Below are positions 33,075 through 47,306 of a stretch of 51,769 nt of DNA, piece by piece. The notes under the pieces were generated by a model that saw only the letters and a program-made list of their open reading frames with translations, was not told where the DNA came from and searched no databases. Numbering within the stretch: position 1 is the first letter of the stretch; each line of letters begins with the position of its first letter. This DNA comes from Entrophospora sp. SA101. Lineage: Eukaryota > Glomeromycota > Glomeromycetes > Entrophosporales > Entrophosporaceae. Both the position numbers and the translations under genes were made by a program. The DNA lies in NCBI GenBank assembly GCA_958430865.1, contig CAUDNR010004220.1:5297-57065 (forward strand), given 5' to 3'.

Positions 33075-34708
33075 TAAAGTCTTGGATTTTTAGAGTAGTC
33101 AGGACCCTACAACTTCATTAATATCAACAATGTAATGGTAAATATATATATTGCGATATTATGTGTATTATATTCATACTTTCATTTCTTATTTATATTT
33201 GTATTATTATTTATATAGTGCAACCTTTAATTAGACCCCTCCTGAATTGAGACATATCAACTGTTACACAATTCTTTTTAAAAATTGCAAACCACTCATT
33301 AAGCATTTGAATAGATATTTTATACTTGATATATACACATAAAACTAATTCTAATGCTAACAAATAAATATTGATTCTTTAGAAAAATCAGTTCAAACTG
33401 GTCAAAATCGATTTTTACTAATTGAAGTGACAAATCTTCACAAGTTCAATTTCAACTAAATCAAATTGAGTTAAAATTTTATAAACTACATTATATTATG
33501 TCTCAATTGTTTTAGAATGAACAATGAGTTACACTTATGAGGTGGGAGAAAGACACTAAATAACAATCTTCCCAAATTTTACAAGTATACTCTTTTTTTT
33601 CACTTCAACATTCCCTGATCCACCCTGTCTGATTCATTTGAAGTAACAAATTTTATTCTTTGATTGCAAGTCATTACTAAAATACCGTTGGTTTGCAAAA
33701 TAGAAAAAGATGGCTTTAAGTGGCAAAATATTTCAGAACAAGAAAAGTCTTAACTATTAAGGAATTATGAATTAAATATAAGTGAAAAAATATGTTCTAA
33801 ATGTTATAATTCTTAAATAACATACTGATAGAAAGCCTGAAGATGCATCATATAAAATAATAAAACCAATTGAAATGGAAGCAAATATGATTTTAGTTTA
33901 CTGAAGTTACAAAATCCCAATCAATATAATTATCATTATTTTGTTTTTTAATATAAATTAAATTAATTTTAGATGGTATACAATTTTTATTCCTTGGTTT
34001 TATACAAGTATCAATATCGTGAAAAAAAATGGTAATGATCCTGATGAATTTGTAAAAATGATCAAATTGCCTTTAAAATAATTATTAATGAATTTTATAA
34101 TGAATTCAATCTTTTAAAACAAATGTTATTATTATTAAAGTAAGATCAGTATAAGGCTGAATAGTGTAGCGTGCGATGATTCACAGTGTATATTAATTAA
34201 TATAATAAAATCAGTACCAGTTGGCTCTCGAAAATATGTTTATGGAAAAACATATTTGAGATGAAAACCAACTCACATTCATTGATCTGATAAAAGGAAT
34301 TATACCAAAGACCTTTAAAATCTTATGTAATGTCATGGTAAATATGAATGATTTAACCAAAGAAAAAATATGGGAAAACACGTTGTCAGGAGGTTTTAAA
34401 TACAGAAATACGTTTGGTATTAACGAATATATTAGTATGAAAAGCAATAAAAGTAAAATCATAATTATAATAATAATAGTACTAGAAATCATAATAATAA
34501 TAACAATATTAACAAAAATGTTAGTATAAAAGATAATGGGAATCACGGATAACAAATAATAATAGATTTGGTGTCGTAGATATCTTTGTGACGATTCACT
34601 ATAATTTTCTTATTGAAGTGTGGTTATAACTATTGAATGTTATAACAGCCACATGGGGAAAAAGGCGGTCTAATTTGATTAGATACGGGGGTATTCCTTT
34701 GTTTTTAT

Positions 34709-35262
34709 ACTGTGTTTCAAAAAAAAGGCACCAAAATGTAAATTAAAAAAAAAATTTTCACATAACAAAAAACGATTGGGTATCTTGTTTGAATTTTAAT
34801 AAACGCAAACGATTGTAAATATGTTTATTAAATGGTGTTTGTAACAGGATAATGATACAAAGCACACATCATGCGTTACAAAAACTTTCATTTCTGAAAA
34901 AAGAATTTGCATAATAGACTGGTCATCCAACAGTCCTGATCTTAATCCCATTGAAAATATGCGGTATATCATAAAAATAACGTTGAAAAAGGATGCCAAG
35001 AAATGTTGACGAATTGAAGAAATTTATGGTCGAAGAATTCCTCAGGAAACAACCAAAAATATTATTATGTCTATGAAACAGAAATGTGAGTTGCTTTTAG
35101 AAAAAAACAGTGATATAATTTCTTATTTATTTTTTTATTTTTTTGTTTAATAAGGTATTTGATAAGGTTTTAAATGAATCTAGTTTTGTTTATCTATCTT
35201 GCATAATTGTTGAGATATGTGATTTTTTTGTGCGCGTCCTTTTTTTTGAAACACAAAAAAAA
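34709..35262 (+). mobile_element. Mirror copy of the deleted Tc1/mariner element
   Basis: Exact inverted copy. The 17-bp inverted repeats are at 34712-34728 and 35238-35254, and the transposase remnant reads on the plus strand about 34830-35100. Confidence 0.78.
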
Positions 35263-36177
35263 TATGTATAATAAAATCCGACATAAAAGTGAATTTGATT
35301 CGTTATTACCGTTATGACATTATTCTTAAACTCTTCACTTTTATTTTTGTATTAATGCCAGTAAAAAAGATTTCCATATGCATTTATTAGTATCATTTGT
35401 TGAAAAATTAAGTGAAATATATATATATATTATAGAACTTATATGAACGAATAGACTCGTGTATAATTAATGCTCCATGTCACAATACAAAAAAGGAAAC
35501 AAAATGGTTGCAAAAGCGGTTGCGACCAGGTATCATAATCATTCATTAAAAGTTGCGGCCGGTATCAACAAATAAATGTATTATATTGATTTTAAAAAGA
35601 TAAAAAGCTAACCTTAAGCCTTTAGAAGTTATATTACTACGAAAAGTTGATAGTTTCAACCTTTAAAATCTAAAAAAAAAAATACAGTGTAATATGTGTC
35701 ATGTGTTTGGTAAATAGTCTAATTGTGGAGTAGATGAAGGTCCTCCAGATTATTATTAATATATATCTCAATAATTTAAAAAGCAATAAAAGGAAAAATA
35801 ATTCTCCAAGCCAATGAAATCAAGTCTCCGAAAAAAAAACAATCCTTATTGAATTTATATTTTTATATTTTGATTAAAAGAATATAGATAGAACGGTACA
35901 ATATTACAAGTTTCGGTTAACTGATATTCTTGAAAAAAACAGTCCAACTATTATTGTCTATTCATAGCTATGTGGGAGAAAAACACGATATTTTTTCAAT
36001 TCATTATTAATAATCATAAAATTTATTTTTTAACATAATGATCCAAACTACAAAAAAAAATTAATAAAATATTCATAAAAATAGAAAGATAAATAAAGTA
36101 ATAAATAATACTATAAATTTAAATTTGATATCAGTTTGGTAAAAAGAGGTATGTAATGTATAAAATATATCACATGA

Positions 36178-36905
36178 TTAATAATTCCAACTCCAAGAAA
36201 ATATGACACTAAAAGAGAATATAAGAAGAAGAGAATGCTGTTCAAAGAATTGGATTATAGATTTAGTGGCGCTACTTGTTTTCGCTTGCTCGACAATATT
36301 GATATCAGCACAATTATACCAAATAACTGAGGCGTTGGTTGATGATTTGAATATGGCTTGGAGTATGCCATGACTACCGACTGTTGCATTTGTTTTTGAA
36401 AAATCAATGGATGCTGTATAATTCATACCTCCTTTACCTTCTGTGACGTTAACAGTCTGAAGTTCTGTAATTATAATATAATTGTATGTTACATATGTGT
36501 AGATATAGATAGTCAGATAGATATAGATATGCTACCTGATACTGGAGTATCATAATAATTAATTATAAAGTCTCCTTCTCCATGTCCAATATAAACTATG
36601 GCTTGGCCACCCTCTAAAAAAATAAAAATATTTTGATTAATTAATTTATCAATAATGATGATGATGATGACAATAAATTATGGTAAAAAAAACTTACTAA
36701 TTGGAAAATTAGTGAGTGAACTACTATTAAAGTCAGCTCCACCGCAAGGAGGAATAGCGGTGAATGTTAAATTAGAACTTCTAGTTGGAGGAAACGCAAA
36801 GCGAAAATGGGCATCAACTTCATTATAAGAATTGAAGATGACGAAGTAAAATAAAACGGTCATAAAAAGAGAAGAGAATCTTGTAGTGGTAGTAAAAGAA
36901 TTCAT
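36178..36905 (-). CDS. BIM1-like GPI-anchored protein, mirror copy
   Basis: Identical three-exon gene on the minus strand (exons 36698-36905, 36536-36613, 36178-36464). Same signal peptide, mature N-terminal His and GPI tail. Confidence 0.87.
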
Positions 36906-38706
36906 AATTTTTTTGTTTTTTATAAAATTAATTTATTTTTTCGTTAAATAATCAATATGAACAAAAATTTTCATACAAATTGATTAGAATTTGTTGTTTT
37001 TATTGTTTTATAAGAAAATAAAGAGACTTTGGCTCTAGTGAGTCAAACCGATCTTGCTCTCACCATGATCATATTTATACTGTTTGATTCTTTTAATAAA
37101 AATAAAGTTTGTACAAATTATAAATTGGTAAATTTAAGTTCAGATTATCTTCAGATGAAGTTACACTAACTTGTAAAATATTTTGAATCTAGAACCTTTA
37201 AAAACCTTTAATATTTTTATCGGCGCCGTTTGTTTTGAATGTAAATCATTTATTTCTAAAAAAAGGAATAATTAACAAAATATCAGAGATTTATGGTTAC
37301 ATTATGCAATAGAATATTCGATCGGTATCCGATAAGGTTTGATATAATTGTAATATAATTGTAGTAGTAGGTAGGTATATTTTTTAATACGTTACTCTTA
37401 TAATTGTATATGATATACGTAGAATAGTTTTTCTGATGCCAATAAGCATACAAAAAATTGATTTAACTAAATATTATTATCAATGGTTTACGATTGAATT
37501 TACCACTACATCATTTAATGAAATCAGCGTCGTCATCAGCTAGTATCTTTTCACAAATGTTAGGGTTTTTGTTGTTTGAGAATCAGGATTTTTGTTTGCC
37601 AGTGTGACATAAACACCATCTTCCACTACAATTGTTTCTAAAACTTATGTGTGTGTACATATTATGTACTTTACACTTATTATTATTATTATGTTATACG
37701 GATGTCACCTGATTTGGGTTGATTAATTTTTTTTTGGAAAATTAAAAAAGAAAAAAGATAATATTTATCTTATAATTTCAAAAGTAAAAAAAAAAAAAAT
37801 TTAAAATTTTTCTTTGATTAATTGGGGGTTATTACATTAATTGATATATTCATATTCCTTTAAATTATAATTAGATATGTCATGAAGTTGACGATTATTG
37901 AGTAAGTTTTCCTTTGTTACAATTAAGCGAAAAAATCTATTCTTTAACACGAATTTTATTTATGCATATGTCGATGCCTATATCTATATCTAAGAGGCTT
38001 CGTAATAAAATTACAAGAGGAGGGACTTAAAAGAAAGGTAATTAAGTCCCGGAGGCTTCTGCTTTAGATATCGATCCAATAGAAATTGATCCTTGACACA
38101 AAAGTAAAAAATTTTTTTAATATAAAATATGTATTTATTGTTTTATTATAAAGTTCGAATAGATTAAATTTTTAAATTTCGAGAGTTTACTTGGAGTAGA
38201 AGTAGCTGTATCACCTGTTGCGTTAATCCTTTAACTGAGCGTCCTTGTGAGGAAGGGATGGTGGTGGTGGTGATCGTACACCTTGTCCACAACAAGAAGC
38301 TTTAATTTATTTAAAATTAAAATGTAGTAGGACGTTAAATTTATAGTAATGTGTGTGATTTATAGATAATAAATAATATTTATTTATTTTAATCAATCAA
38401 ATAGCTGCTACTATTTTTTTCTGTTTGATTTATTAATATTATTATTGGCATTTAAAAAAAAATTAATTCAGAAATCCCCCCCCCCATAATATTAAATATT
38501 AATAATATATTTATATTATTTTAAAGAATCGGTTTTTATTTCAAATAAATAATCTAAAAAAATTTATCAATTAAAAAGACAAGGCAACACACCTCACCAT
38601 TTAACAATCAAATTAAAAAAAAAAAGTCTATGTATGCAATGAAAATGATATTTTTTTAAAGAAAAGAAAAAAAAAACTGAAAGGTAATAATAATAAAAGT
38701 CTGTTA

Positions 38707-39028
38707 TTATGTCATTTCTTGCTTTACACCATTTTCAATTAACATCATATTATTATTATTATTATTATTAATATTCATTTTTTCCGATCTGTTATTGTTA
38801 GATGTTTCATGATATTGATCATCTTGACGATGATGCTGTTGCTGATCTCCCAATTGTAGTTCTTGAGCAACATCCTCTGGTTTCTTTTTTCTTTCTAACT
38901 CTGCAATTTCTGATGCTGTGAGAAATCTCCCGCCAGGTCCACGTGGACGCCTCATTGCATGCTTATGACGAGACTCGTGAAGATATTTCTAATATTTAAT
39001 ATTTTATAAAAGTAAAAAATAAAAGTTA

Positions 39029-39069
<41 letters not shown>

Positions 39070-39911
39070 ATAATAATCATTTAACCAACCTTTCGACCTC
39101 TATTTATTTTATTTTCAGACTCTAATTTAGCTCTGGCTGCTCTTCGTTTTAAAATTCTATGGTACTATTATTATTATCATCATCAGTAAAAAATTTTTTT
39201 AAAAAAATTTTAATTAAATCTAATCAAATCATATTACTTGTTTAGCATTAACATATAACGGTTCTTCTTGTTCTTCAATTCCTGTGGATGATGACTGAGG
39301 TGCAGTTTGAGTATTTGAAGTGCCAATAACTGTAAATGGTGAAGGAGGACCAGGGCTCATAAGCTAAAAATAATTAAATAAGTAAACAAATAAATATTAA
39401 ATAAATATTTACTTGAATATAAGAAAAGAAATTATTATCATAATTCTCGCAATATTTACCAAGCCATAGGGTTGAGCATGAGCATAAGCAACTGCTGTAT
39501 TGAAGGCATTTGGATTTGGATTAGTTTTCGTTGGATCATTTTGAAGTCCCTAATAATAATAGTTATAATCAAAATAATATCGTGTAAGCCACAATATATT
39601 ACTTCAAAAGAATAATAACAATAATAGTAATAAATAATAATAAATAATAGTAATTTTTTTTTTAAATAAATAAATACCGTATTTACTACAACAGGTGCAT
39701 TTGGATGAGCGAGGTTAGTATAAGAAATATTATCATATTGTGGATGCTGTTGTTGCTCTGTTTGTTGCTGTTGTTCTTGTCTATCAGATTCTTGTTGTTG
39801 TTGATGTTGATGACCATTAATAACTCGTGTTTCGATCGATGATAATCTTTGCTCTTCATTATTTTCTTTAGATTTTTGTAGTGGTGATAATTTAATGTCC
39901 ATATTTTTCAT
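38707..39911 (-). CDS. HAP2: HAP2 / NF-YA, mirror copy
   Basis: Identical five-exon gene on the opposite strand (exons 39678-39911, 39460-39549, 39238-39363, 39090-39164 and 38707-38988). HAP2 is normally a single-copy or low-copy gene, so two copies identical in introns and flanks fit a duplicated assembly better than two functional loci. Confidence 0.93.
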
Positions 39912-40571
39912 CTATTATCTATCTATCTTTCGTTTCTTTTTATGTGTTGATTTTACTATTATATTATTATTATTTCTTCTATTGTTTATATAAATATTTC
40001 TAAGTGTAATAACAATATCGATTACTGTGAAAATTATAAGTTTGAAGAGTAGTTAGTGACATTATGTTTATAATTTGAGAGAAGTTAATGAATAATAACT
40101 CTAAATTAATTTAGTTTAATTTAGATTTAAATTTTACCTGTAAGTTAATATTTATTTTTTCTAATCCAATAAAAAAATGAATAGTAAAAATGAAGAATGA
40201 GTGGTTGGATTGAAATGGAGGGTGTCAAAAAAAAAAAAAAAAAAAAACAAAAATAAATGAAAATTAAATTGATGATGATGGTTGGTTTGGTTTTTGGTTT
40301 ATATTTATAATATACTTTTTTATATCACTAGAATCCTAGTGGACAATCTGTACGATGAAAACAAAGTGGGCGTGATTTTTAAGGTAATTTTGTATCACAC
40401 TTTTTTGATACACAAGATTAATTCCTTTAAAATTTTTAAAATTAATAAATTTAACCACTTATATTTGACAATAAGGTGTCTCGAGTGTGTAATCCTAAAC
40501 GTACCAAAATTACTCTTGCTTGTTTTCGTAATCTACTTTGAAATATATTATGAGCTCAATTTATATATATC

Positions 40572-41600
40572 CCTATCTATCAATGGTGGATTTGCAAAAT
40601 GTACATCTAAAAAAAAGCCTTTCACCCTTCAAATTTTGTTGTTTGACGAGTCCACAACATCTATGCAAACGACCAAAGATATTATTTATGAAGTAAATAA
40701 TGTGACGGACCTGCAGTTTCACAGTAGGTTTTCCTATTGATCATGTTCTGCCTGTATTTAACTCGCGAATTAAAACAAAATGTTGGTTTTCAACATAACC
40801 ATTTTGCCAATTCACAATATTATGAATTTCCTTGTGAATTTGGAGCATGCATCGATCGAGCATATATGCTTATTTGCTTTACCACGAGTAGAATTCATTT
40901 CACTTTGGATTTTATCATAAGTGACGTATTCTACTTATGACCCCTCACCCACCTGGGTTATATCCAGTCGCGAAATTTCTCACTCCTGGATCTATTCTTT
41001 CAACCACGGAAAATTTAGGATCTTTGGTTTTTGGCCTTAATATCAAGTGACATAGGGATATACAAGTTGAATTCGCCAAGATGATTTATTTTTAATTTAG
41101 GTATTTTCCCACTTGATTTAATATCTTTAGGAATTGAATAATCACCCGCAATCTCTTGATCTAATGACAATTAACTGTAATTTGTTTTTTTTTTTAGATC
41201 TATATTTTTTTTGCCACTATAAATATTCATTGCTGTATTTCTGATATCGTAAGGGATATCAAGAATCCATTTGAGATCAGGCAGGGTCTTTATTATAATC
41301 TTTACATAAGTAATTATTATTTTAATTTTAATTTTTACATGGATGTTAACTGCTATCCACTTTAATATTTATTATTTATCCTCTGAATTGGGATAAAGTC
41401 TAGGGAGGTTTTTTAGAAGACGAAGAAATTACATCTTCATTCATAGAAAATGAAACTACATCTTCATTCATAGAAAATGAAATCACGTCTTCATTCATAA
41501 AAAGATGAAATCACATCTTCATGAAATCACATCTTTTCAAATCACTAGGCGTTAGATTAGTTGAATCAAATTGTAACCATGACCCAAGCAAGAGTTAGCC
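40572..41600 (-). pseudogene. Mirror copy of the TnpB/Fanzor-like relic
   Basis: Exact inverted copy with the same stops and frame breaks. The RuvC-I aspartate codon is at 40990-40992 and the zinc-ribbon CTFC block near 40595-40605. Confidence 0.72.
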
Positions 41601-42378
41601 TTTTAAACAGCCATACCGTTGATTTGAGCACATCAATTCGTGAGCCCTTGAGTACGAGTGAATTCATCACAGAATGGCTTATCTTATACCTTAAGAAGAT
41701 ATTTGTTGCAATATAATTTATATATTATATTTTAAAATTTTTAATAAATTACAAAAATCTTGTGACACGTGTTTGAAGTGGTGATGACTAAGTAGTGTTA
41801 CAATATTTATTCGCTTTTAGTGGACAGTCGATTTTATTATGTTATGTACACAAAGACAAAGATGGAAAATAGCATCAAATGATAAAAATTTCCGAAACGA
41901 TAAATTATGGGAAATAATTATAATTGGTGGATATTAATAAGCAATTGGTCAGCTTGTCGTTGATCATAGAAAATCGAATGTCGCACAAAATTAATTACAA
42001 ATAATTTATATATATATATAGAAAGGAAAATTTTTTAAAAAAGGTTTTTTTATTCTAATATTTATGCATGATCAAGAAGATAACCAATTAATTATGAAGG
42101 CTCATGTAACAATACATCATGTGATTTTAACATTAATTATATTAATTTTAAGGTCTTTCCATTTAAGGAAATGTGCCTGGAGGAAAATATTTTAAAATTT
42201 TCTTTGTATAATTGGATGCCTCTGTTAAACAATTGATTTAATTGGTTAAAATTATTTAAAAAATTATTTTTAAATTCTTTTGCAGGAATATATCTAAATA
42301 TATTGAAAAAGGTTATATAGATGGTGGGTGGCACAATGTCATTATTCAACCTTACGGAGAAATCCATTTTATTTAATT

Positions 42379-42710
42379 TGGTGTTGCAGGTTGGCTGGAG
42401 AACTATAATCGACTAGAATTTAGCCGCGAAATGTAACTGCTAAAATTTTTAACAGCCATCAAACTTTAAAAAAACTAATACAAAACATGTCTTTTCGTCT
42501 TAATAAAAATATATTATCATTTTCTTTATAATTATATTTTAAAATATCGGTTTTCGATATTGATGAAAAATCCGTTAAATTTGAAATTTTTAAATTAAGC
42601 CATGACTATATATCTAATTACAGTAATATTGAGGCTATAATGGTTCACGGTTGAAATCTGGTTGTGGCTAATTTCCAGTAGTGGCTACAACTAGTCGGCT
42701 AGCAACACCA
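42379..42710. mobile_element. Mirror copy of the 332-bp MITE
   Basis: Exact inverted copy with its 8-bp duplications at 42371-42378 and 42711-42718. Confidence 0.75.
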
Positions 42711-42869
42711 ATTTAATTGTTTAATAAAATAAATTGCCAAATTTATGATTGTTTGTGTCCTTCCTTATTTAAGAAGTTTGAATATGAAAATATTATAGTA
42801 AAATTTACTCTTTAGATTATTCTACTGCCATAAGGCTTCTTGTTCTTAATTTTAGGCATAATATGAATT

Positions 42870-43245
42870 GGTCCACGACACTTTACCGACATCCACTTCA
42901 CCAACAGGGCACTTTACCGACAATACTTTATCGACAAGACACTTTACTGACAAGGGCACTTTACCGATAGGACACTTCGCTGACAGGATACTTTAAAGTA
43001 TACTTTGTAATTAAAGCACAAAAATGTGTTTAAATAAGCCCAAACTATTAACTGAAAAATTCGGCGAAATTATTTTAATTGTTTCTTATAGTTTTTTAAT
43101 GTTCATGCTTATAAAAAGCGTTGAAAAGTCGATGAAGTGTCCTGTCGGTAAAGTGTCTTTGTCGGTAAGTGTCCTGTCGGCAAAGTGTCCTGTCGGCAAA
43201 GTGTCCTTGTTGGTAAAGTGGGTGTCGGTAAAGTGACCCAGAACC
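42870..43245. mobile_element. Mirror copy of the MULE-like foldback element
   Basis: Exact inverted copy, with AATTCATAT in inverse at 42861-42869 and 43246-43254. The number and order of degenerate end units are the same. Confidence 0.85.
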
Positions 43246-43842
43246 ATATGAATTAATGTGGTTAGTTTAATATTTTTATAAATAAGAATTTGCATATTCA
43301 AAATGGTTATAATTTTCTTATATATTTATAAAAATATTAAAAATATTATTATTATTTATAAATTTATTTATAGTCTAACTTAACCAATTAAATTGCAGTA
43401 TTAAAAGATTACTTTTTTGACTTATTACCATCAGACGATTTCAAGAAATCAATCTCATTCAAAATCAAATAATTTATTATGAAATATTTTTTGTAGTGAG
43501 TAAGTAAAGTAATTGGATTCTTTAATTCTAACATTTCAAAAGTTTGGAAACATTAAAATTATATGATGGCTCAGTATTTGATGATAAATCCTTACTTGGT
43601 GATGGCACGATGACAATTTTGAAATCCGTTTTCTTACCAAATCTTCAAAAATTGTTTATAAGTCTTTCTGTTGAGTTGTCATTCTTTTTGGACTAAAAAA
43701 ATATGGATCAATTTATAATTATACATAAGGCTCCGAATCAAATCGAATCAAACCGGACTCCTAAATTTTCTTAATGTCATATTAAATACAGTGAATCTCA
43801 ATGTAGTGTACTTCAATTTTATGGATAATAACAGATTGAGGT

Positions 43843-43881
<39 letters not shown>

Positions 43882-44073
43882 TTCTTCTCAACTGATTTCT
43901 TGATATGGATAGACGGTACACATAATAATAAGAAAAATTTTAAAAATTCGTTATGATAAGAATTTAATTATCATTATAGTCTGTTTGAATATAATTTTGG
44001 AAAATTTTTCTAATTACCCAAACTATCTGCTAAACCAAGGTTGTGTATTTTTTAATTGATAAAGGATATTATT

Positions 44074-44252
44074 TAGTGGTGGTAGCCGAAACTGTTTTTG
44101 AAAAAAAAAGTAGTTTCGTCCAATACATATAATAAGTACCTAAATCATTCTACTTTATTTTAAAAACTCCCAATTTCATCCATTAAATTATTTTAGGCCA
44201 ATTAATTTCGGCAATTTCGGCCCACTAAGTGTAGTTTCGACCACCATCACTA
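44074..44252. mobile_element. Mirror copy of the 179-bp inverted-repeat element
   Basis: Exact inverted copy with the same imperfect ends. Confidence 0.6.
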
Positions 44253-47200
44253 GTTCGAATCGAGTTGAGTTGAATCAGTTTTGGTTTCATTGATTCGTTC
44301 GGAGCTTTTAATTATACAATAGATGGTGATAAAATAGTTGATGTATTAAATCAAACAAAATCAGATATTCAAATGTCATAGAGTATTTTATTTCCAATGC
44401 TGATGATTTAAGGTTGTAATGGTTGGAATGAACCTAACCCAGAGCTTGAAAATAAAATTATCAATTTATGAATTTACAAATTATTTTATTCTTATTATTT
44501 AAATTTTTTTAATCATACATATTTTCCATTATTATCTGAGAAATTATATATATATATATGGAAATTGAGAAAAAAATTTTATGTTCCTTTTCTTCTATTA
44601 TTTTATAAACTTACAGCTTCACCACACACTTAACATTTTCTATATCTTTATCATTACATGTATTTCCAATAAAATTGATTGATTGACAAGCCAATGTTAA
44701 TATTTACTGTTTGTAGTACTATTGATTTTGATAATATTGATAAGATTCTAGGTTCATTCCATAAATAGGATTATATTCTACTTATGTTCTGCTTTGTGGA
44801 TGTGAGTTGTCATTATAGGTATGACGAAAGTGCTAGATCACATGTTCGCAATATGATTGGCCAGCTCTCGATATCAATCGTCATCACGTGCTTCAAGAAG
44901 TTCCATTTTGCATTAAATATTACCTTTTAAAAATAAATAAATAAGAAAATAATACTTGGTAAATATTCTTTACTTTTAACAATTATAAATCAATCTATTT
45001 AATTTAATTTTTACATTAAAAGCACTTCGAATTCCATAGTATTTTATTCTCTAGTCATCATGAAAAATCAACTTCATTTCATGTAAATTATTAGCATCAT
45101 TTTTGGCTTAATTGTTAATTTACCTGTAATTGAAGGTAAAAAAAAACTCTTAAATGTATAGTGTACATATGAGAAATGACCTTAGTGCCGGTGATTGCTT
45201 TTATAATTACTATGCTCAAGGATCTTTGGATTGTCAAACAAAAGAATCCGACCATTCTTTGGGAGTATACAATGCCTGGTGATGTTGCATTTTTTGGTCT
45301 TTCAGCCTATGTTCTTGGGAGCCTTAGAAAAAATGAAACATCAAGGCCATATCCCAATAATGGGTAAGAATACGAATTCTTTATTGCTGGTGATGTTGGT
45401 AGTTGGAGTTTTGGATTTTGCAGGATCAATAACCCGCAGTACTATTGACCATATTAATGTATACTATTTTCTAATCATAAACAGACTTACTATTAATTAA
45501 TTAAAGAAATTGTCTTTGTGTAAACTGTTATAACTCACCATGTGATGAGATTTTTTTCAATTCTGAAAAATATTTGAGTTTGCAGAACACATCTCTACAA
45601 CATAACAGAGCCATATGCATTAACATTGATGTATTTTCATATTGCCAATGGAATTTTTGTCATAAATTCTAGATGCCTACTAATACAAATTAAAAAAAAC
45701 CCCATAATAAACAAAAAAATATCACGTCGCAGACAAGGTTAATAGGGATTAAAAAAAATTTTAATTTCTTATGTAGCCAGTTTGTTTCCAAACTTATAAA
45801 CGTTTTAAATATTCAATTGTTAAAATAATTAAAGAAATCGCCTTTGCATAAATTGTTATTATTATATAATTAGTGATGTTAGCCGGTCGAGGAATTTTTA
45901 AACAGCTTAGCCGGTTGACTAACAAAAATTTTTTCTCCAATGTTCACCTCATTGCTTGGAAATGACAAAGAACTAAACCTAACATTCATTTGCCTAAAAT
46001 TAAAAGCACAATAATCATAGCAGAATAAAAGAAAATAATAATAAAGAAAATGATAGTAATAGTGAAGAGATAATAATAACAAACAAATCATCACAACGGA
46101 TGATAATTTTTAAATGGTTATCAAAATATATTAATAACATGATGTTTGGATAATACCAATTTAAATTCCCGTTTAAGTTCAATTTCAAATAATAATCCAC
46201 TTATTCAAAAAAGATCTGTTAGTTGGACATGCAAATGGTTTGAAAAAAAACAACAACAATAAAACATGTAGAACTTGTAAATCACTTGTTTGGTGGAGCC
46301 AAAAAAATAATTTTACCAATCTTGATATGCAAGCAAGAATTTACTTACAAAAAAAAATATAGATTTGGTAAAATAATATTCATATGTTCTTTTCTTAAAA
46401 GAAAATTCAAAACTTTTTGAATGATTTTATTTGGATTTTTTGTTTATAATAAATTATTTGATAAAAATTTACCTGAGTTCTTAGCCGGCTAAGGTTTTCT
46501 AACTATATATATTTACGTAATATATATTTACACGCAGTTTATGTCTCAATAATCAAGTTTTTAAGTGAGTGAGCATGTGCAAAGGTTTATTTTTTTTAGA
46601 TTAAACATTAATATTAATATTTCAAGGAAATTCCGTTGTTTTTTTTTCTATAGGGCTGTGTTGAATGGTATTCAACAAATTTTTTTGAAGCTTTTAATCT
46701 TGGCGTCGTAAAAATTCAGAAGCTTGCCAATGCTCCCCTCACCATAGAAAACTAGAAAAATCAGAAATTTTTACCCATCATAATAGTAAAAACTATCAAA
46801 GATTTATCATTTCCAATACTGGGAACCTATTCATATAGATTCCAAGCATCAAAAATATCTTTATAATAATATTCACGCATTTTCAGAGATGAATTAAAGA
46901 TATCACTTGTCCAAAACCAATCTACATTACTAATGAATAAATAACCAAGTAAAGTAAGCTGCTTATTAGATACTGATTGCTACCACAAGAAATAATTGGT
47001 TTAGACCTCATTCAATATGCGTAGATTGAGCCTAACTTAATGTGATTTTTGGCTTTGACCATATCTAACACAGGAATATCTCTCTACTTCAGCTGTGTGT
47101 TTAAATCGAGTTTGTTCTATATTTCTATTAAGCAGCTTTTTTATATAGCAGTCGCATGACCATTTCTATAGGAGGTTGTAAAACATAGTAAAATTCGAAT

Positions 47201-47306
47201 TTAATGTTGAATTAATTGTTTAAATTCCAAGTCATGTGCCTACTAATTTATCATTGGTCTAAATTACGATCTAAATCTATTTAAATTTAAAATTTATTTT
47301 TAGAAA